Below are positions 55,959 to 63,776 of a stretch of DNA of 64,000 nt, in pieces. The notes under the pieces were generated by a model, which did not search any database, was not told the DNA's origin, and saw only the letters and a program-made list of their open reading frames with translations. Origin of the DNA: UBA11606 sp039188975. Its GTDB lineage: Bacteria > Actinomycetota > Acidimicrobiia > Acidimicrobiales > Aldehydirespiratoraceae. The translations under genes and the position numbers were made by a program. The DNA lies in NCBI GenBank assembly GCA_039188975.1, contig JBCCYT010000004.1, positions 1 through 64,000 on the forward strand, given 5' to 3'. Positions within the stretch are counted from its first letter, which is position 1; each line of letters starts with the position of its first letter.

Positions 55959-57992
55959 ATGGCTGAGCGTGAGCGACACCTGGCGCACATCCCCGCGCTC
56001 GACGGCATCCGCGGCCTCGCCGTCGTTGCGGTGCTGTTCTTCCACGGTGGGTTCAGCTGGGCGGTCGGCGGCTGGCTCGGAGTTTCGCTCTTCTTCACCC
56101 TCTCGGGTTACCTGATCGCCTCGGTGACGATCGTCGAGTTCCAGGCCGAGGGCCGCGTCTCGCTTCGTGGGTTCTGGGAACGGCGACTGCGGCGACTGCT
56201 TCCGGCGGCGCTGGTCACGCTGACCGGGGTTTCGTTGCTGAGTCGCTGGTTGGTCTTCGACAACCAGCTCGACGCATTGCGAGGCGACATCATCGCTGCG
56301 CTGTTCTATGTGGCCAACTGGCGTTTCTGGGAGCGAGGCGAGTCGTACGCCGACGTCTTCGGAGCGCCATCGCCGGTCGTGCACTTCTGGAGCTTGTCGA
56401 TCGAAGAGCAGTTCTACTTCGTCTTTCCCGTGATTGCCGTCGTCGCCCTCGCGACAGGCGGCCTGCGGCGACTCGGGATCGTCATCGGGTTACTCGCGGT
56501 TTCGTCGCTCGCCGCAGCGTTGCTGATCACCGGCGCCGACCGCTCCTACTTCGGTACCGACACCCGAGCGTTCGAGATCTTGCTCGGCGTGCTCGTCGCG
56601 ATCTGGCACCGGGCGCCCCGCACCGAGCATGCGATGGTCGAACGGGCGGTGACGTGGATGGCGTGGCCGGCATGGATCATTGCCGTCATCGCCGTGAACA
56701 CGATCAGCACCTCTGACCCGCGGGTGTCGAGCTGGTTGCTCCCTGCGTTCGCGGTGCTCTCGGTCGTGGTGATCCTCGCGGCGACCGTACGAGAGCGTCC
56801 ACTGTCTCGCGCCCTCGCCAACCCCGTGTTCACCGGCCTCGGCACCCTGTCCTACGGCATCTACCTCTACCACTGGCCAATCTTCGGGCTGCTCACTGCG
56901 CAGCGAGTGGGTTTCGGCGGCTGGTCGCTGTTCGGCCTACGGATCGCCGTCACCCTCGTCGTTGCGGCGGTTTCCTACGTGCTGATCGAAGCGCCCGTGC
57001 GCCGGCGTCGGGCGCTGGTCACGCCACGACAGCTCGGCGTCGGGCTCTCCGCCGGGGCGGCGCTGGCGGCGATGCTCGCCTTCGCGATCGTGCGCACACC
57101 AGCAGCCGAACCGGTCGACCTCACGATCGCGGCGGCTGTCCCCACCACCTCGACCGTCCCGACGACGACATCAGAACCCGCGGCGGCCGACGACGCCGAC
57201 GCCGAAAGCGAAGACGAAGACGAGCCAGACCCGGCACCCGCAGACACGACCCCGCCTCCCCCGCCCCCGCCGACATTCGAACGCCCGGTCCGGATCCTTG
57301 CCGTCGGCGACTCGACTGCCCGATCCGCAGGCGAGGGGCTCGAAGCATGGGGCCTGGCGAGTGGCGATGCCGAAATCAGCATCATCGACGCGCCCGGCTG
57401 CGGGGTGATCGACGAAAACAAGTTCCGGCACCAAGCGGACGATGTCGGTGGCGCGATCGTTCCGGACTACTGCCGGAACTGGGTCGAGCAGTGGACGACC
57501 CGCATCGAAGGATTCCAGCCCGACATCATCACCGTCTTTTACGGCCCGTTCGACACCGTCGACCGCGATGTCGACCTCGACGACGACTGGGAAAGCCCCG
57601 GCGAACCATCCCACGACGCGGTGTATGCCGCTGACTTCGCCAAAAAGATCGACGTGTTGGCCGCCAGCGAGATCCCGGTCGTCTGGATGGCCCCGCCGTA
57701 CGTGTGGGCTGACTCGCCCCGGGGCAGCGGCAACCGGTCTCTCACCACCCTTCCCGACCGGGTCGATGAGCTCACCAACCTGCTCACCACGCTGACGGAG
57801 GCCGACGATCGAGTCCGGCTCGCGCCCTACGGCCGCCTCGTCGATGGCGGCGAGCAAGAGGTCGACTTCGACCAGCGTTACGACGGCATCCACTTCAGCG
57901 ATGGCGTCGCGGCAGCCCTGGCCCGCGACGGCATGTTCGCCATGATCCTCGACGAAGCCGCTGCCTTACTCGTGGCCCAGGCGGAGCCGTGA
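55959..57992 (+). CDS. OafA-type acyltransferase 3 with C-terminal SGNH domain, second copy
   Basis: 677 residues. The membrane domain opens 'IPALDGIRGLAVVAVLFFHG' and continues 'LGVSLFFTLSGYLIASV', 'FWERRLRRLLPAAL' and 'WSLSIEEQFYFVFP', with about ten helices. A linker (about 400-445) contains a Thr/Ala/Asp-rich stretch and a Pro-run. The SGNH domain has block I GDSTARSAGEG and block V DGIHFSDG. It has the same design as the 9287-11302 protein and probably acylates a different surface glycan or lipid. A leaderless box 6 nt upstream sets the ATG. Confidence 0.88.
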   Translation: MAERERHLAHIPALDGIRGLAVVAVLFFHGGFSWAVGGWLGVSLFFTLSGYLIASVTIVEFQAEGRVSLRGFWERRLRRLLPAALVTLTGVSLLSRWLVFDNQLDALRGDIIAALFYVANWRFWERGESYADVFGAPSPVVHFWSLSIEEQFYFVFPVIAVVALATGGLRRLGIVIGLLAVSSLAAALLITGADRSYFGTDTRAFEILLGVLVAIWHRAPRTEHAMVERAVTWMAWPAWIIAVIAVNTISTSDPRVSSWLLPAFAVLSVVVILAATVRERPLSRALANPVFTGLGTLSYGIYLYHWPIFGLLTAQRVGFGGWSLFGLRIAVTLVVAAVSYVLIEAPVRRRRALVTPRQLGVGLSAGAALAAMLAFAIVRTPAAEPVDLTIAAAVPTTSTVPTTTSEPAAADDADAESEDEDEPDPAPADTTPPPPPPPTFERPVRILAVGDSTARSAGEGLEAWGLASGDAEISIIDAPGCGVIDENKFRHQADDVGGAIVPDYCRNWVEQWTTRIEGFQPDIITVFYGPFDTVDRDVDLDDDWESPGEPSHDAVYAADFAKKIDVLAASEIPVVWMAPPYVWADSPRGSGNRSLTTLPDRVDELTNLLTTLTEADDRVRLAPYGRLVDGGEQEVDFDQRYDGIHFSDGVAAALARDGMFAMILDEAAALLVAQAEP

Positions 57993-58000
57993 TCGGCGGT

Positions 58001-58006
58001 TAACGT
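58001..58006 (+). promoter_or_regulatory. Leaderless -10 box (TAACGT) of amine oxidase gene
   Basis: TAACGT ends 6 nt before the ATG at 58013. Confidence 0.5.
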
Positions 58007-58012
58007 CCGCCC

Positions 58013-59674
58013 ATGGCAACGCCCCAGCAGATCACCTGCTTCGGACCTGACTTCCCGTTCGACTACCCGACCTGGCTCACTCACCCCGCCGGTCTGGCCC
58101 GGGTGCCGGAGACCCAACAGGGATCCGAAGTCGCGATCGTCGGCGCGGGAATCGCGGGCATCGTTGCCGCTCACGAGTTGATGAAACTGGGGCTTCGACC
58201 AGTCGTGTACGAGTCGGGTCGGATGGGCGGTCGCCTCCGGTCGCAGCGGTTCGGCGCGGCTGACGACGTCATCGCGGAACTCGGCGGTATGCGGTTCCCG
58301 CGGTCGGCGGCGTCGTTCTTCCACTATGTCGATCTCCTCGGCCTGCGAACCCGACCATTCCCGAATCCGCTGACCCCAGCAGCTCCCACCACGGTCATCG
58401 ACCTGGCCGGCAAGACCATCCACGGCGAGACGCTCGATGATCTCCCGCCGCTGTTTCGAGAGGTCGCCGACGCGTGGAACGACGCACTCGAAGAGCATGC
58501 GTCGTTCTCGACGATGCAGGCCGCCATGCGGGCCAAGGATCCGGCTGCGGTTCGGGCGATCTGGTCCGACATCGTCGAGGAATGGGATGAGCGCACGTTC
58601 TACGACTTCGTCGCATCGGCCGAGTCGTTTCGGCGCCTGACGTTTCGACACCGCGAGATCTTCGGCCAGGTCGGGTTCGGCACGGGCGGCTGGGACAGCG
58701 ACTTCCCGAACTCGATGCTCGAGATTCTCCGGGTTGTCTTCACCGCCATGGACGAAGACCAGCACCTGATCGTCGGTGGCGCGGAACAGGTCGTTCGGGG
58801 GCTGTGGGCTCACGCCCCGGCGGCCGACGAACTCGTGCACTGGGAACCGGGCACCAGTCTCGACTCGCTCCACGGTGGCGCCCCCCGGCCGGGGGTCGCG
58901 GCGATCGAACGCGACGGGGTCAGCCTGGCCGTCACCGACCGCAACGGGGTCCGGCGTTGCTATCCCGCCGTGCTCGTCACGACCCAGAGTTGGTTGTTGA
59001 CGACGTCGATCGATGTCAACGAAGGACTGTTCTCCCAAGACCACTGGATGGCGCTCGACCGAACCCGGTACATGCAATCGGCGAAGACGTTCGTGATGGT
59101 CGACCGGCCGTTCTGGAAGGACATCGACCCGGAAACCGGCAAGCCAGTGATGGGCATGACCCTCACCGATCGCAACACTCGGGGGACCTACCTGTTCGAC
59201 AACGGCGACGGGCAACCCGCCGTGATTTGCTTGAGCTACTCGTGGGAAGGCGACGCCGCGAAGGTGCTGGCGAAGAGCGCCGCGCAGCGAGCACAGCTGG
59301 CACTTGCGACGCTCGAGAAGATCTACCCCAAGACCGACATTCGCAGCCACGTCATCGGCGAACCGATCACGGTGAGCTGGGAAAGCGACCCCGATTTCCT
59401 CGGCGCGTTCAAAGGCGCCCTGCCCGGCCACTACCGCTACAACCGCCGCATGTACACCCACTTCATGCAGGACGATTTCCCGGCTGTGCACCGCGGGATC
59501 TTTCTCGCTGGAGACGACGTCAGCTGGACGCCCGGATGGGCGGAAGGCGCAGTGCAGACCGCGCTCAACGCCGTGTGGGGCATCGCCGCCCACTTCGACG
59601 GCGGAGCCGACCCGGCCAACCCCGGTCCCGGCGACGTGTGGGCTGACCGAGAGCCGTTCGCCCGCCCCAACTGA
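58013..59674 (+). CDS. FAD-dependent amine oxidase (tryptophan 2-monooxygenase / L-amino acid oxidase-like)
   Basis: 553 residues. Dinucleotide-binding motif 'VAIVGAGIAGIVAAHELMKL', then 'VVYESGRMGGRLRSQRF' and 'AELGGMRFPRSAASFFHY', the flavin amine oxidase signature that places the isoalloxazine. The C-terminal FAD contact is 'GIFLAGDDVSWTPGWAEGAV'. The N-terminal ~35 residues before the Rossmann fold and the LGGMRFP motif resemble tryptophan 2-monooxygenases and L-amino acid oxidases. Substrate is unproven. It ends 44 bp before the toxin-antitoxin operator. Confidence 0.85.
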   Translation: MATPQQITCFGPDFPFDYPTWLTHPAGLARVPETQQGSEVAIVGAGIAGIVAAHELMKLGLRPVVYESGRMGGRLRSQRFGAADDVIAELGGMRFPRSAASFFHYVDLLGLRTRPFPNPLTPAAPTTVIDLAGKTIHGETLDDLPPLFREVADAWNDALEEHASFSTMQAAMRAKDPAAVRAIWSDIVEEWDERTFYDFVASAESFRRLTFRHREIFGQVGFGTGGWDSDFPNSMLEILRVVFTAMDEDQHLIVGGAEQVVRGLWAHAPAADELVHWEPGTSLDSLHGGAPRPGVAAIERDGVSLAVTDRNGVRRCYPAVLVTTQSWLLTTSIDVNEGLFSQDHWMALDRTRYMQSAKTFVMVDRPFWKDIDPETGKPVMGMTLTDRNTRGTYLFDNGDGQPAVICLSYSWEGDAAKVLAKSAAQRAQLALATLEKIYPKTDIRSHVIGEPITVSWESDPDFLGAFKGALPGHYRYNRRMYTHFMQDDFPAVHRGIFLAGDDVSWTPGWAEGAVQTALNAVWGIAAHFDGGADPANPGPGDVWADREPFARPN

Positions 59675-59687
59675 CGGGGCCGAGCCG

Positions 59688-59713
59688 CAGCTTAGCTAAC
59701 CTTGGCTAAGCTG
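59688..59713. promoter_or_regulatory. Toxin-antitoxin operator palindrome
   Basis: CAGCTTAGC (59688-59696) and GCTAAGCTG (59705-59713) form a perfect 9-bp inverted repeat with an 8-nt spacer. The -10 box of the antitoxin gene lies inside the right arm, so binding of the antitoxin or complex would block transcription. Confidence 0.75.
59707..59712 (+). promoter_or_regulatory. Leaderless -10 box (TAAGCT) of antitoxin gene
   Basis: TAAGCT ends 6 nt before GTG 59719 and overlaps the operator palindrome. Confidence 0.55.
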
Positions 59714-59718
59714 TGCCC

Positions 59719-59967
59719 GTGTCGACGCATGTGGTCAATACCCATGAGGCCAAGAGCAGGTTGTCCGAACTGATTCGCGCCGCCGAGGCCGGCGACGACG
59801 TGATCGTCGCCCGCAACGGGGAGCCAGTCGCTCGGATCGTGGCGTGGCAACCCGAGAGCAAGCGGCGAAGCCCAGGCGCCTGGAGTGGTCGCGTGCGAAT
59901 CGATGACGACATCGTCACCTCGGACCCAGAGATCGTTGCACTCTTCGACGAATCCCCCGCAACGTGA
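59719..59967 (+). CDS. Type II antitoxin, Phd/YefM family
   Basis: 82 residues from GTG 59719; a GTG two codons upstream abuts the -10 box and is unlikely. 'HVVNTHEAKSRLSELIRAAE' and 'AGDDVIVARNGEPVARIV' are the Phd/YefM DNA-binding domain. The C-terminal tail ('DPEIVALFDESPAT') should wrap the toxin. It represses its own operon through the palindrome just upstream. GTGA overlap couples it to the toxin. Confidence 0.9.
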   Translation: MSTHVVNTHEAKSRLSELIRAAEAGDDVIVARNGEPVARIVAWQPESKRRSPGAWSGRVRIDDDIVTSDPEIVALFDESPAT

Positions 59968-60341
59968 GGCTCCTGCTCGACAGCCATGCCGCCTTGTGGT
60001 GGCTCGCCAACGACGGACTCGGCGACGGATGCCAACAGATGATCAGCGAGGCGGACGAGGTCTTCATCTCACCGGTCACGCCATGGGAGCTCGGCATCAA
60101 ACGCGCACGCGGCAAGGTCGACTTCCCCGCCGGGTTGCTGGAGGAACTCGAAGCGACAGGTTTTGTGGAGCTGCCGATCACGAGCAGACATGCCGAGATG
60201 GCGGCCGAGCTTCCCGACCTGCACCGCGACCCGTTCGACCGCATGCTGGTGGCTCAGTCTAAGGCCGAGCATCTGACACTTGTCACGGCCGACGGCTCTC
60301 TCGCCGTGTACGGCATCGACATCCTCGACGCCGCGGCCTGA
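59964..60341 (+). CDS. vapC: Type II toxin, PIN-domain (VapC-like) ribonuclease
   Basis: 125 residues from GTG 59964. PIN-domain acidic residues are visible in 'MRLLLDSHAALWWLAND' (first Asp), 'ISPVTPWELGIKRARGKVDF' (Glu), 'LHRDPFDRMLVAQSKAEHLT' (Asp) and 'LVTADGSLAVYGIDIL' (last Asp). Such toxins cut tRNA or rRNA and are held by their antitoxin. The Phd/VapC-type pairing with the preceding gene is common. Confidence 0.9.
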   Translation: MRLLLDSHAALWWLANDGLGDGCQQMISEADEVFISPVTPWELGIKRARGKVDFPAGLLEELEATGFVELPITSRHAEMAAELPDLHRDPFDRMLVAQSKAEHLTLVTADGSLAVYGIDILDAAA

Positions 60342-60359
60342 TGCGCTAGACCGAGCGTC

Positions 60360-61706
60360 ATGACGCCCGACGAGTATCAAAGGCTCGACGCCACGGCGAT
60401 CGCTGCCGCGGTCCACGCCGGCGAGGTCACCATCGCCGAGATCCATACGGCGGCGACGACCATGCACGAGCGCACCCACGCCGACATCAACGCGGTGGTC
60501 GAGTGGTACGACGACCCGTCGGTTGGCGGCGACACCGGCCCGCTGGCTGGCGTGCCGTTCCTGCGCAAGGACTACGGCTCCACCGAAGCGGGCCGGCTGC
60601 AAGAGATGGGAAGCCGGTTGTGTGCTGGCGTTCGGGCGTCGACGACCAGCCCGATGTACCGACGGCTCGCCACCGCCGGCGCCCAGATCGTCGGTCGTTC
60701 TGCGGTGCCGGAGTTCGTCATGCACGGCACGACCGAATCGATCGCAACCGGGGCCACCCGCAACCCGCATGACCTCTCGCTGTCGGTCGGCGGGTCGTCC
60801 GGTGGCTCGGCCGCGGCGGTCGCTGCGGGGGTCGTACCCGCCGCCCACGCCACCGATTGCGCGGGGTCGATCCGCATCCCCGCTTCGGCCTGTGGCCTCT
60901 ACGGGTTGAAGCCGACCAGTCGCATGATCCCCCTCGACCAGGGCGACTGGGGCGGGATCGCGGTCGAGTTCGTCGTCAGCCGGTCGGTTCGCGACCAGCG
61001 GCGCTTTCTCGAAGTGCTGGCCGACGGCACCTTCAATCCGCAACGCGGTGCCCTTCGCATCGGGATGACCACGGTGCACTGGGGTGGCATGCCGATGGGC
61101 CCGGGCATGGTCGACGGGCTCGAACGGGTGGCGGAGGTGCTGACCGAGGCCGGCTACGAGGTCGTGCCGATCGATCCGCCAGTCGACCTCGCCACGGTGA
61201 TGCGGGGGTGGGATGCCCACTTCGGGCGCTGGGTTGCGCTCGATGTCGAGCGATGGGCCGGGGCCACGGGGCGACCAATCGACGACACCACACTCGAGCC
61301 GATCACGCTGCGCCAGCTCGAGCAGGTGAACGCCACCACGGTCGGTCAGCTCAGCGCCGACCAGCTCGCCGCCGATCGGGCGCTCGCCGCGATGGACGCA
61401 TCGCTCGACGAGCGAGGCATCGATGTCGTGTTGAGTGCCACCAACGACATCGCTGCGCTGCCGCTCGACTACATGTCTGGCCTGCTCCCCGACATGGCGA
61501 CCTACCTCGAACGCAACGACGAGTTCTTCTCGTCACTCTTCCCGGCCAACATCAGTGGCCGACCCGCGATGTCGGTGCCGATGGGACGAGTCGGATCGGC
61601 ACCGGCCGGCGCGCAACTGATGGGGCGTCGGGGTGACGATCAGCTGCTGCTCGATCTGGCGGCCGTGGTCGAGACGGCTGCGATCGCAACGGTACCGCTC
61701 GGGTAA
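60360..61706 (+). CDS. Amidase (amidase signature family)
   Basis: 448 residues. Catalytic Lys in 'VPFLRKDYGSTEAGRLQEMG', the signature 'SVGGSSGGSAAAVAAGVVPA' with the cis-Ser, and the nucleophile Ser in 'DCAGSIRIPASACGLYGLKP'. These complete the Ser-cisSer-Lys triad. It hydrolyses an amide, identity unknown; it lacks GatA-type context, so it is not a tRNA amidotransferase. TAGACC 7 nt before the ATG is near the leaderless consensus. Its stop codon lies within the -10 box of the next gene. Confidence 0.88.
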   Translation: MTPDEYQRLDATAIAAAVHAGEVTIAEIHTAATTMHERTHADINAVVEWYDDPSVGGDTGPLAGVPFLRKDYGSTEAGRLQEMGSRLCAGVRASTTSPMYRRLATAGAQIVGRSAVPEFVMHGTTESIATGATRNPHDLSLSVGGSSGGSAAAVAAGVVPAAHATDCAGSIRIPASACGLYGLKPTSRMIPLDQGDWGGIAVEFVVSRSVRDQRRFLEVLADGTFNPQRGALRIGMTTVHWGGMPMGPGMVDGLERVAEVLTEAGYEVVPIDPPVDLATVMRGWDAHFGRWVALDVERWAGATGRPIDDTTLEPITLRQLEQVNATTVGQLSADQLAADRALAAMDASLDERGIDVVLSATNDIAALPLDYMSGLLPDMATYLERNDEFFSSLFPANISGRPAMSVPMGRVGSAPAGAQLMGRRGDDQLLLDLAAVVETAAIATVPLG

Positions 61707-61709
61707 CGT
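61704..61709 (+). promoter_or_regulatory. Leaderless -10 box (TAACGT) of NTF2-like gene
   Basis: TAACGT ends 6 nt before GTG 61716; its TAA is also the amidase stop codon. Confidence 0.5.
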
Positions 61710-61715
61710 CGACCT

Positions 61716-62126
61716 GTGACCGACGCCTGGGTGACGGAGATCGAGGAGCTACACGCCTTCTTCGAGGCGTACTTCCTCGGCACCATCTCGGTCGACGACA
61801 TCAGCCGGTTCGCTGAGGTACTCGATCCCCACTTCGAGATCGTTGCCCCGAACGGAAGCGTGAGCGATCGGGCGGGGACGATCACCGCTGTCTCGGCTGG
61901 TCACGGGCATGCGGTCGACATGGCGATCATCACGCGAGATCACCAACTCGTCCACGCCGACGACGCCATCGTTGTCGCGTCGTACGTCGAGCGTCACGAG
62001 TGGAGCGACGGACGCGAGAACGAGCGGCTCAGCACCGTGGTGTTTCACCGCGACGACACGAAGCCGAACGGTCTGCGTTGGCGACGCGTCCACGAGACGT
62101 GGACCCAGCACGAGTCGCTCAGCTGA
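61716..62126 (+). CDS. NTF2-like (DUF4440/SnoaL-type) protein
   Basis: 136 residues. The alternating pattern 'ELHAFFEAYFLGTISVDDIS', 'VLDPHFEIVAPNGSVSDRAG', 'HADDAIVVASYVERHEWSDG' and 'LRWRRVHETWTQHE' fits the cone-shaped NTF2-like fold of the DUF4440 type. The family includes enzymes and ligand-binding proteins; no catalytic residues can be named. It is convergent with mftD, with adjacent stops. Confidence 0.7.
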   Translation: MTDAWVTEIEELHAFFEAYFLGTISVDDISRFAEVLDPHFEIVAPNGSVSDRAGTITAVSAGHGHAVDMAIITRDHQLVHADDAIVVASYVERHEWSDGRENERLSTVVFHRDDTKPNGLRWRRVHETWTQHESLS

Positions 62127-63299
62127 TCAACCGATTCGAGGGGGTGAAAAGCCGTCGGGGACGATCACGTGATCAGGCGTGAGGTCGCCGATCGCGCCGA
62201 CACCAATGCCACGCATCGTCGCATCGATCCCGCCGCGGATGACATCGAGCACGTTCTCGACACCGGCCGTGCCGTTTGCGGCGAGGCCCCACAGGTAGGC
62301 ACGACCGATCAGCACGGCATCCGCGCCGAGGCAGAGCGCCTTGACCACATCGGAACCGCGCCGGATGCCACCGTCCATCACGACCTGGATGTCGTTGCCA
62401 ACCGCAGCGGCGATCTCGGGCAGCACCCGGATCGAGGCCGGCGCCGAGTCGACATTGTTGCCGCCGTGATTCGACACGGAGATCGCGGTGCAACCAGCGT
62501 CGACGGCCCGGCGGGCCTCGTCGGCGCGCACGACACCTTTCACCATGAACTCGCCGTCCCACTGCGAGCGCAGCCACGCCACGTCCTCCCACGTGGGAGG
62601 TGGGGTCATCATCCACGCGCCGTACGCCTCGAAGAACACCGGGGGCTTCGACCCATCGGTCACGAAGTTCGGGACGCCGAGCATCGGGATGGTGCCAGCC
62701 TTGATCCACGACCACATGAACTTCGGCTTGCGGATCACCGACGGCACCTGGGGCAGGAGTTCCTTGATGGTGAACGCTTGGGGAATCTGCGGACTGCCCC
62801 AGTCGCGACCATGGCTGAACGACCAGTCGAGGGTCAAGATCATGCCGACCGCACCCGCCGCCTTCGCTCGTTCCATGCGGGCGACCATCGAGTCCTTGTC
62901 GCCTGCCCAGTAGATCTGGAAGAAGGTCTGACCGTTGACTTCGACGACGTCTTCGATCGGCATCGACGCAAACGACGAGAGCCCCATCGGGATGCCGCGG
63001 TTGGCGGCCGCACGGGCAACGCCGACCTCGCCATGCGGGTGGATTCCCTGGGCGCCGGTCGGCGAGATCATCACCGGCATCGACGACGGCTGGCCCATGA
63101 TCGTCGTGTCCATCTGCCGCTCGCCGGGCTGACCGGCGGTGACGGGGCGGAAGCCCAACTCATCGAAGGCGGAGGTGTTGTCGCGCATGGTGACGCCGGC
63201 TTCGGCGCCGGCGACGATGGCGCCGTACGACGAAGCAGGGAGCCTTTTCTTGGCTCGCTGCTGGGCGATGGCGATGGTTTCGAACCAGGGATTGGCCAT
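62127..63299 (-). CDS. mftD: Pre-mycofactocin synthase MftD (FMN-dependent)
   Basis: 390 residues from ATG 63299, with GGAG 8 nt upstream. The FMN alpha-hydroxy-acid-oxidase barrel is evident: 'VMISPTGAQGIHPHGEVGVA', 'GMILTLDWSFSHGRDWGSPQ', the catalytic 'CTAISVSNHGGNNVDS' with SNHGG and 'QVVMDGGIRRGSDVVKALCL'. The opening 'NPWFETIAIAQQRAKKRLPA' and the SHGRDWGSP motif match MftD rather than lactate oxidase. MftD oxidises the cyclised Val-Tyr core to the redox-active dihydroketone. The other mft genes visible (mftE and an SDR) are 6 kb away on the same strand; mftA, B, C and F are not in the window. Confidence 0.88.
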   Translation of the reverse strand: MANPWFETIAIAQQRAKKRLPASSYGAIVAGAEAGVTMRDNTSAFDELGFRPVTAGQPGERQMDTTIMGQPSSMPVMISPTGAQGIHPHGEVGVARAAANRGIPMGLSSFASMPIEDVVEVNGQTFFQIYWAGDKDSMVARMERAKAAGAVGMILTLDWSFSHGRDWGSPQIPQAFTIKELLPQVPSVIRKPKFMWSWIKAGTIPMLGVPNFVTDGSKPPVFFEAYGAWMMTPPPTWEDVAWLRSQWDGEFMVKGVVRADEARRAVDAGCTAISVSNHGGNNVDSAPASIRVLPEIAAAVGNDIQVVMDGGIRRGSDVVKALCLGADAVLIGRAYLWGLAANGTAGVENVLDVIRGGIDATMRGIGVGAIGDLTPDHVIVPDGFSPPRIG

Positions 63300-63381
63300 G
63301 GGGAACGCTCCGAACGATCGGCTGCCGAGGGTACTGGCGCCCCGAACCGCCCCGACAATTCGGGCTCCGAGGGCAAAACGG

Positions 63382-63411
63382 CATCGACCGGCCCAATCGG
63401 GCCGGTCGATG
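63382..63411 (-). terminator. Stem-loop terminator after the 64-residue protein gene
   Basis: A perfect 13-bp stem (CATCGACCGGCCC with its complement) closes a 4-nt loop. On the minus strand it is followed by CCGTTTTGCC, a short U-tract, 59 bp past the stop of the upstream gene. It would separate that gene from mftD. Confidence 0.6.
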
Positions 63412-63469
63412 GACACCGCTCAGGCCCGGGGGCCGGCGGTCAGATCACGTCACGGACGCTGGCCAGCGG

Positions 63470-63664
63470 TCAGTCTTCTTCGCCGTCGATCTTGTCGGCC
63501 ATGTCCTTGGCCTTCTCGGCGGCCATGTCGACCTTGTCGTCGTGCTCGTCGGGCACGAGGCCCTTCGCCATGTCGGCGGCCTTGTCGATGCCGTCCTCGA
63601 CGACATCTTCGAGCTTGTCCGCGTTGCTACCGAGCAGACCCTTGGCCTTGTCGAAAATCCCCAT
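63470..63664 (-). CDS. Small amphipathic protein, MT0933/Rv0909-antitoxin-like
   Basis: 64 residues, highly charged and helical: it starts MGIFDKAKGLLGSNADKLED and ends in acidic heptad-like repeats (KAKDMADKIDGEED). The opening resembles short actinobacterial proteins annotated as MT0933-like antitoxins or CsbD-like stress proteins. No toxin partner is adjacent. AGGAGG-like sequence (AAGGAGGACC) lies 5-10 nt upstream of the ATG, so it is probably well translated. Confidence 0.65.
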   Translation of the reverse strand: MGIFDKAKGLLGSNADKLEDVVEDGIDKAADMAKGLVPDEHDDKVDMAAEKAKDMADKIDGEED

Positions 63665-63776
63665 GATGGTCCTCCTTGTGGGGTCAGCCTGACCCTATCG
63701 GCCTGCCGTTCGCGAAGGAACGGTCGAGCCAGACGTGGGTAGACTGGTGGGAAACCAGGTTCACAAGGAGCGGTCT

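Noticed and set aside
9287..57992. The two OafA-type acyltransferases considered as a recent duplication
   Set aside because: They share architecture but differ throughout in sequence and linker, so they are ordinary members of a large family.
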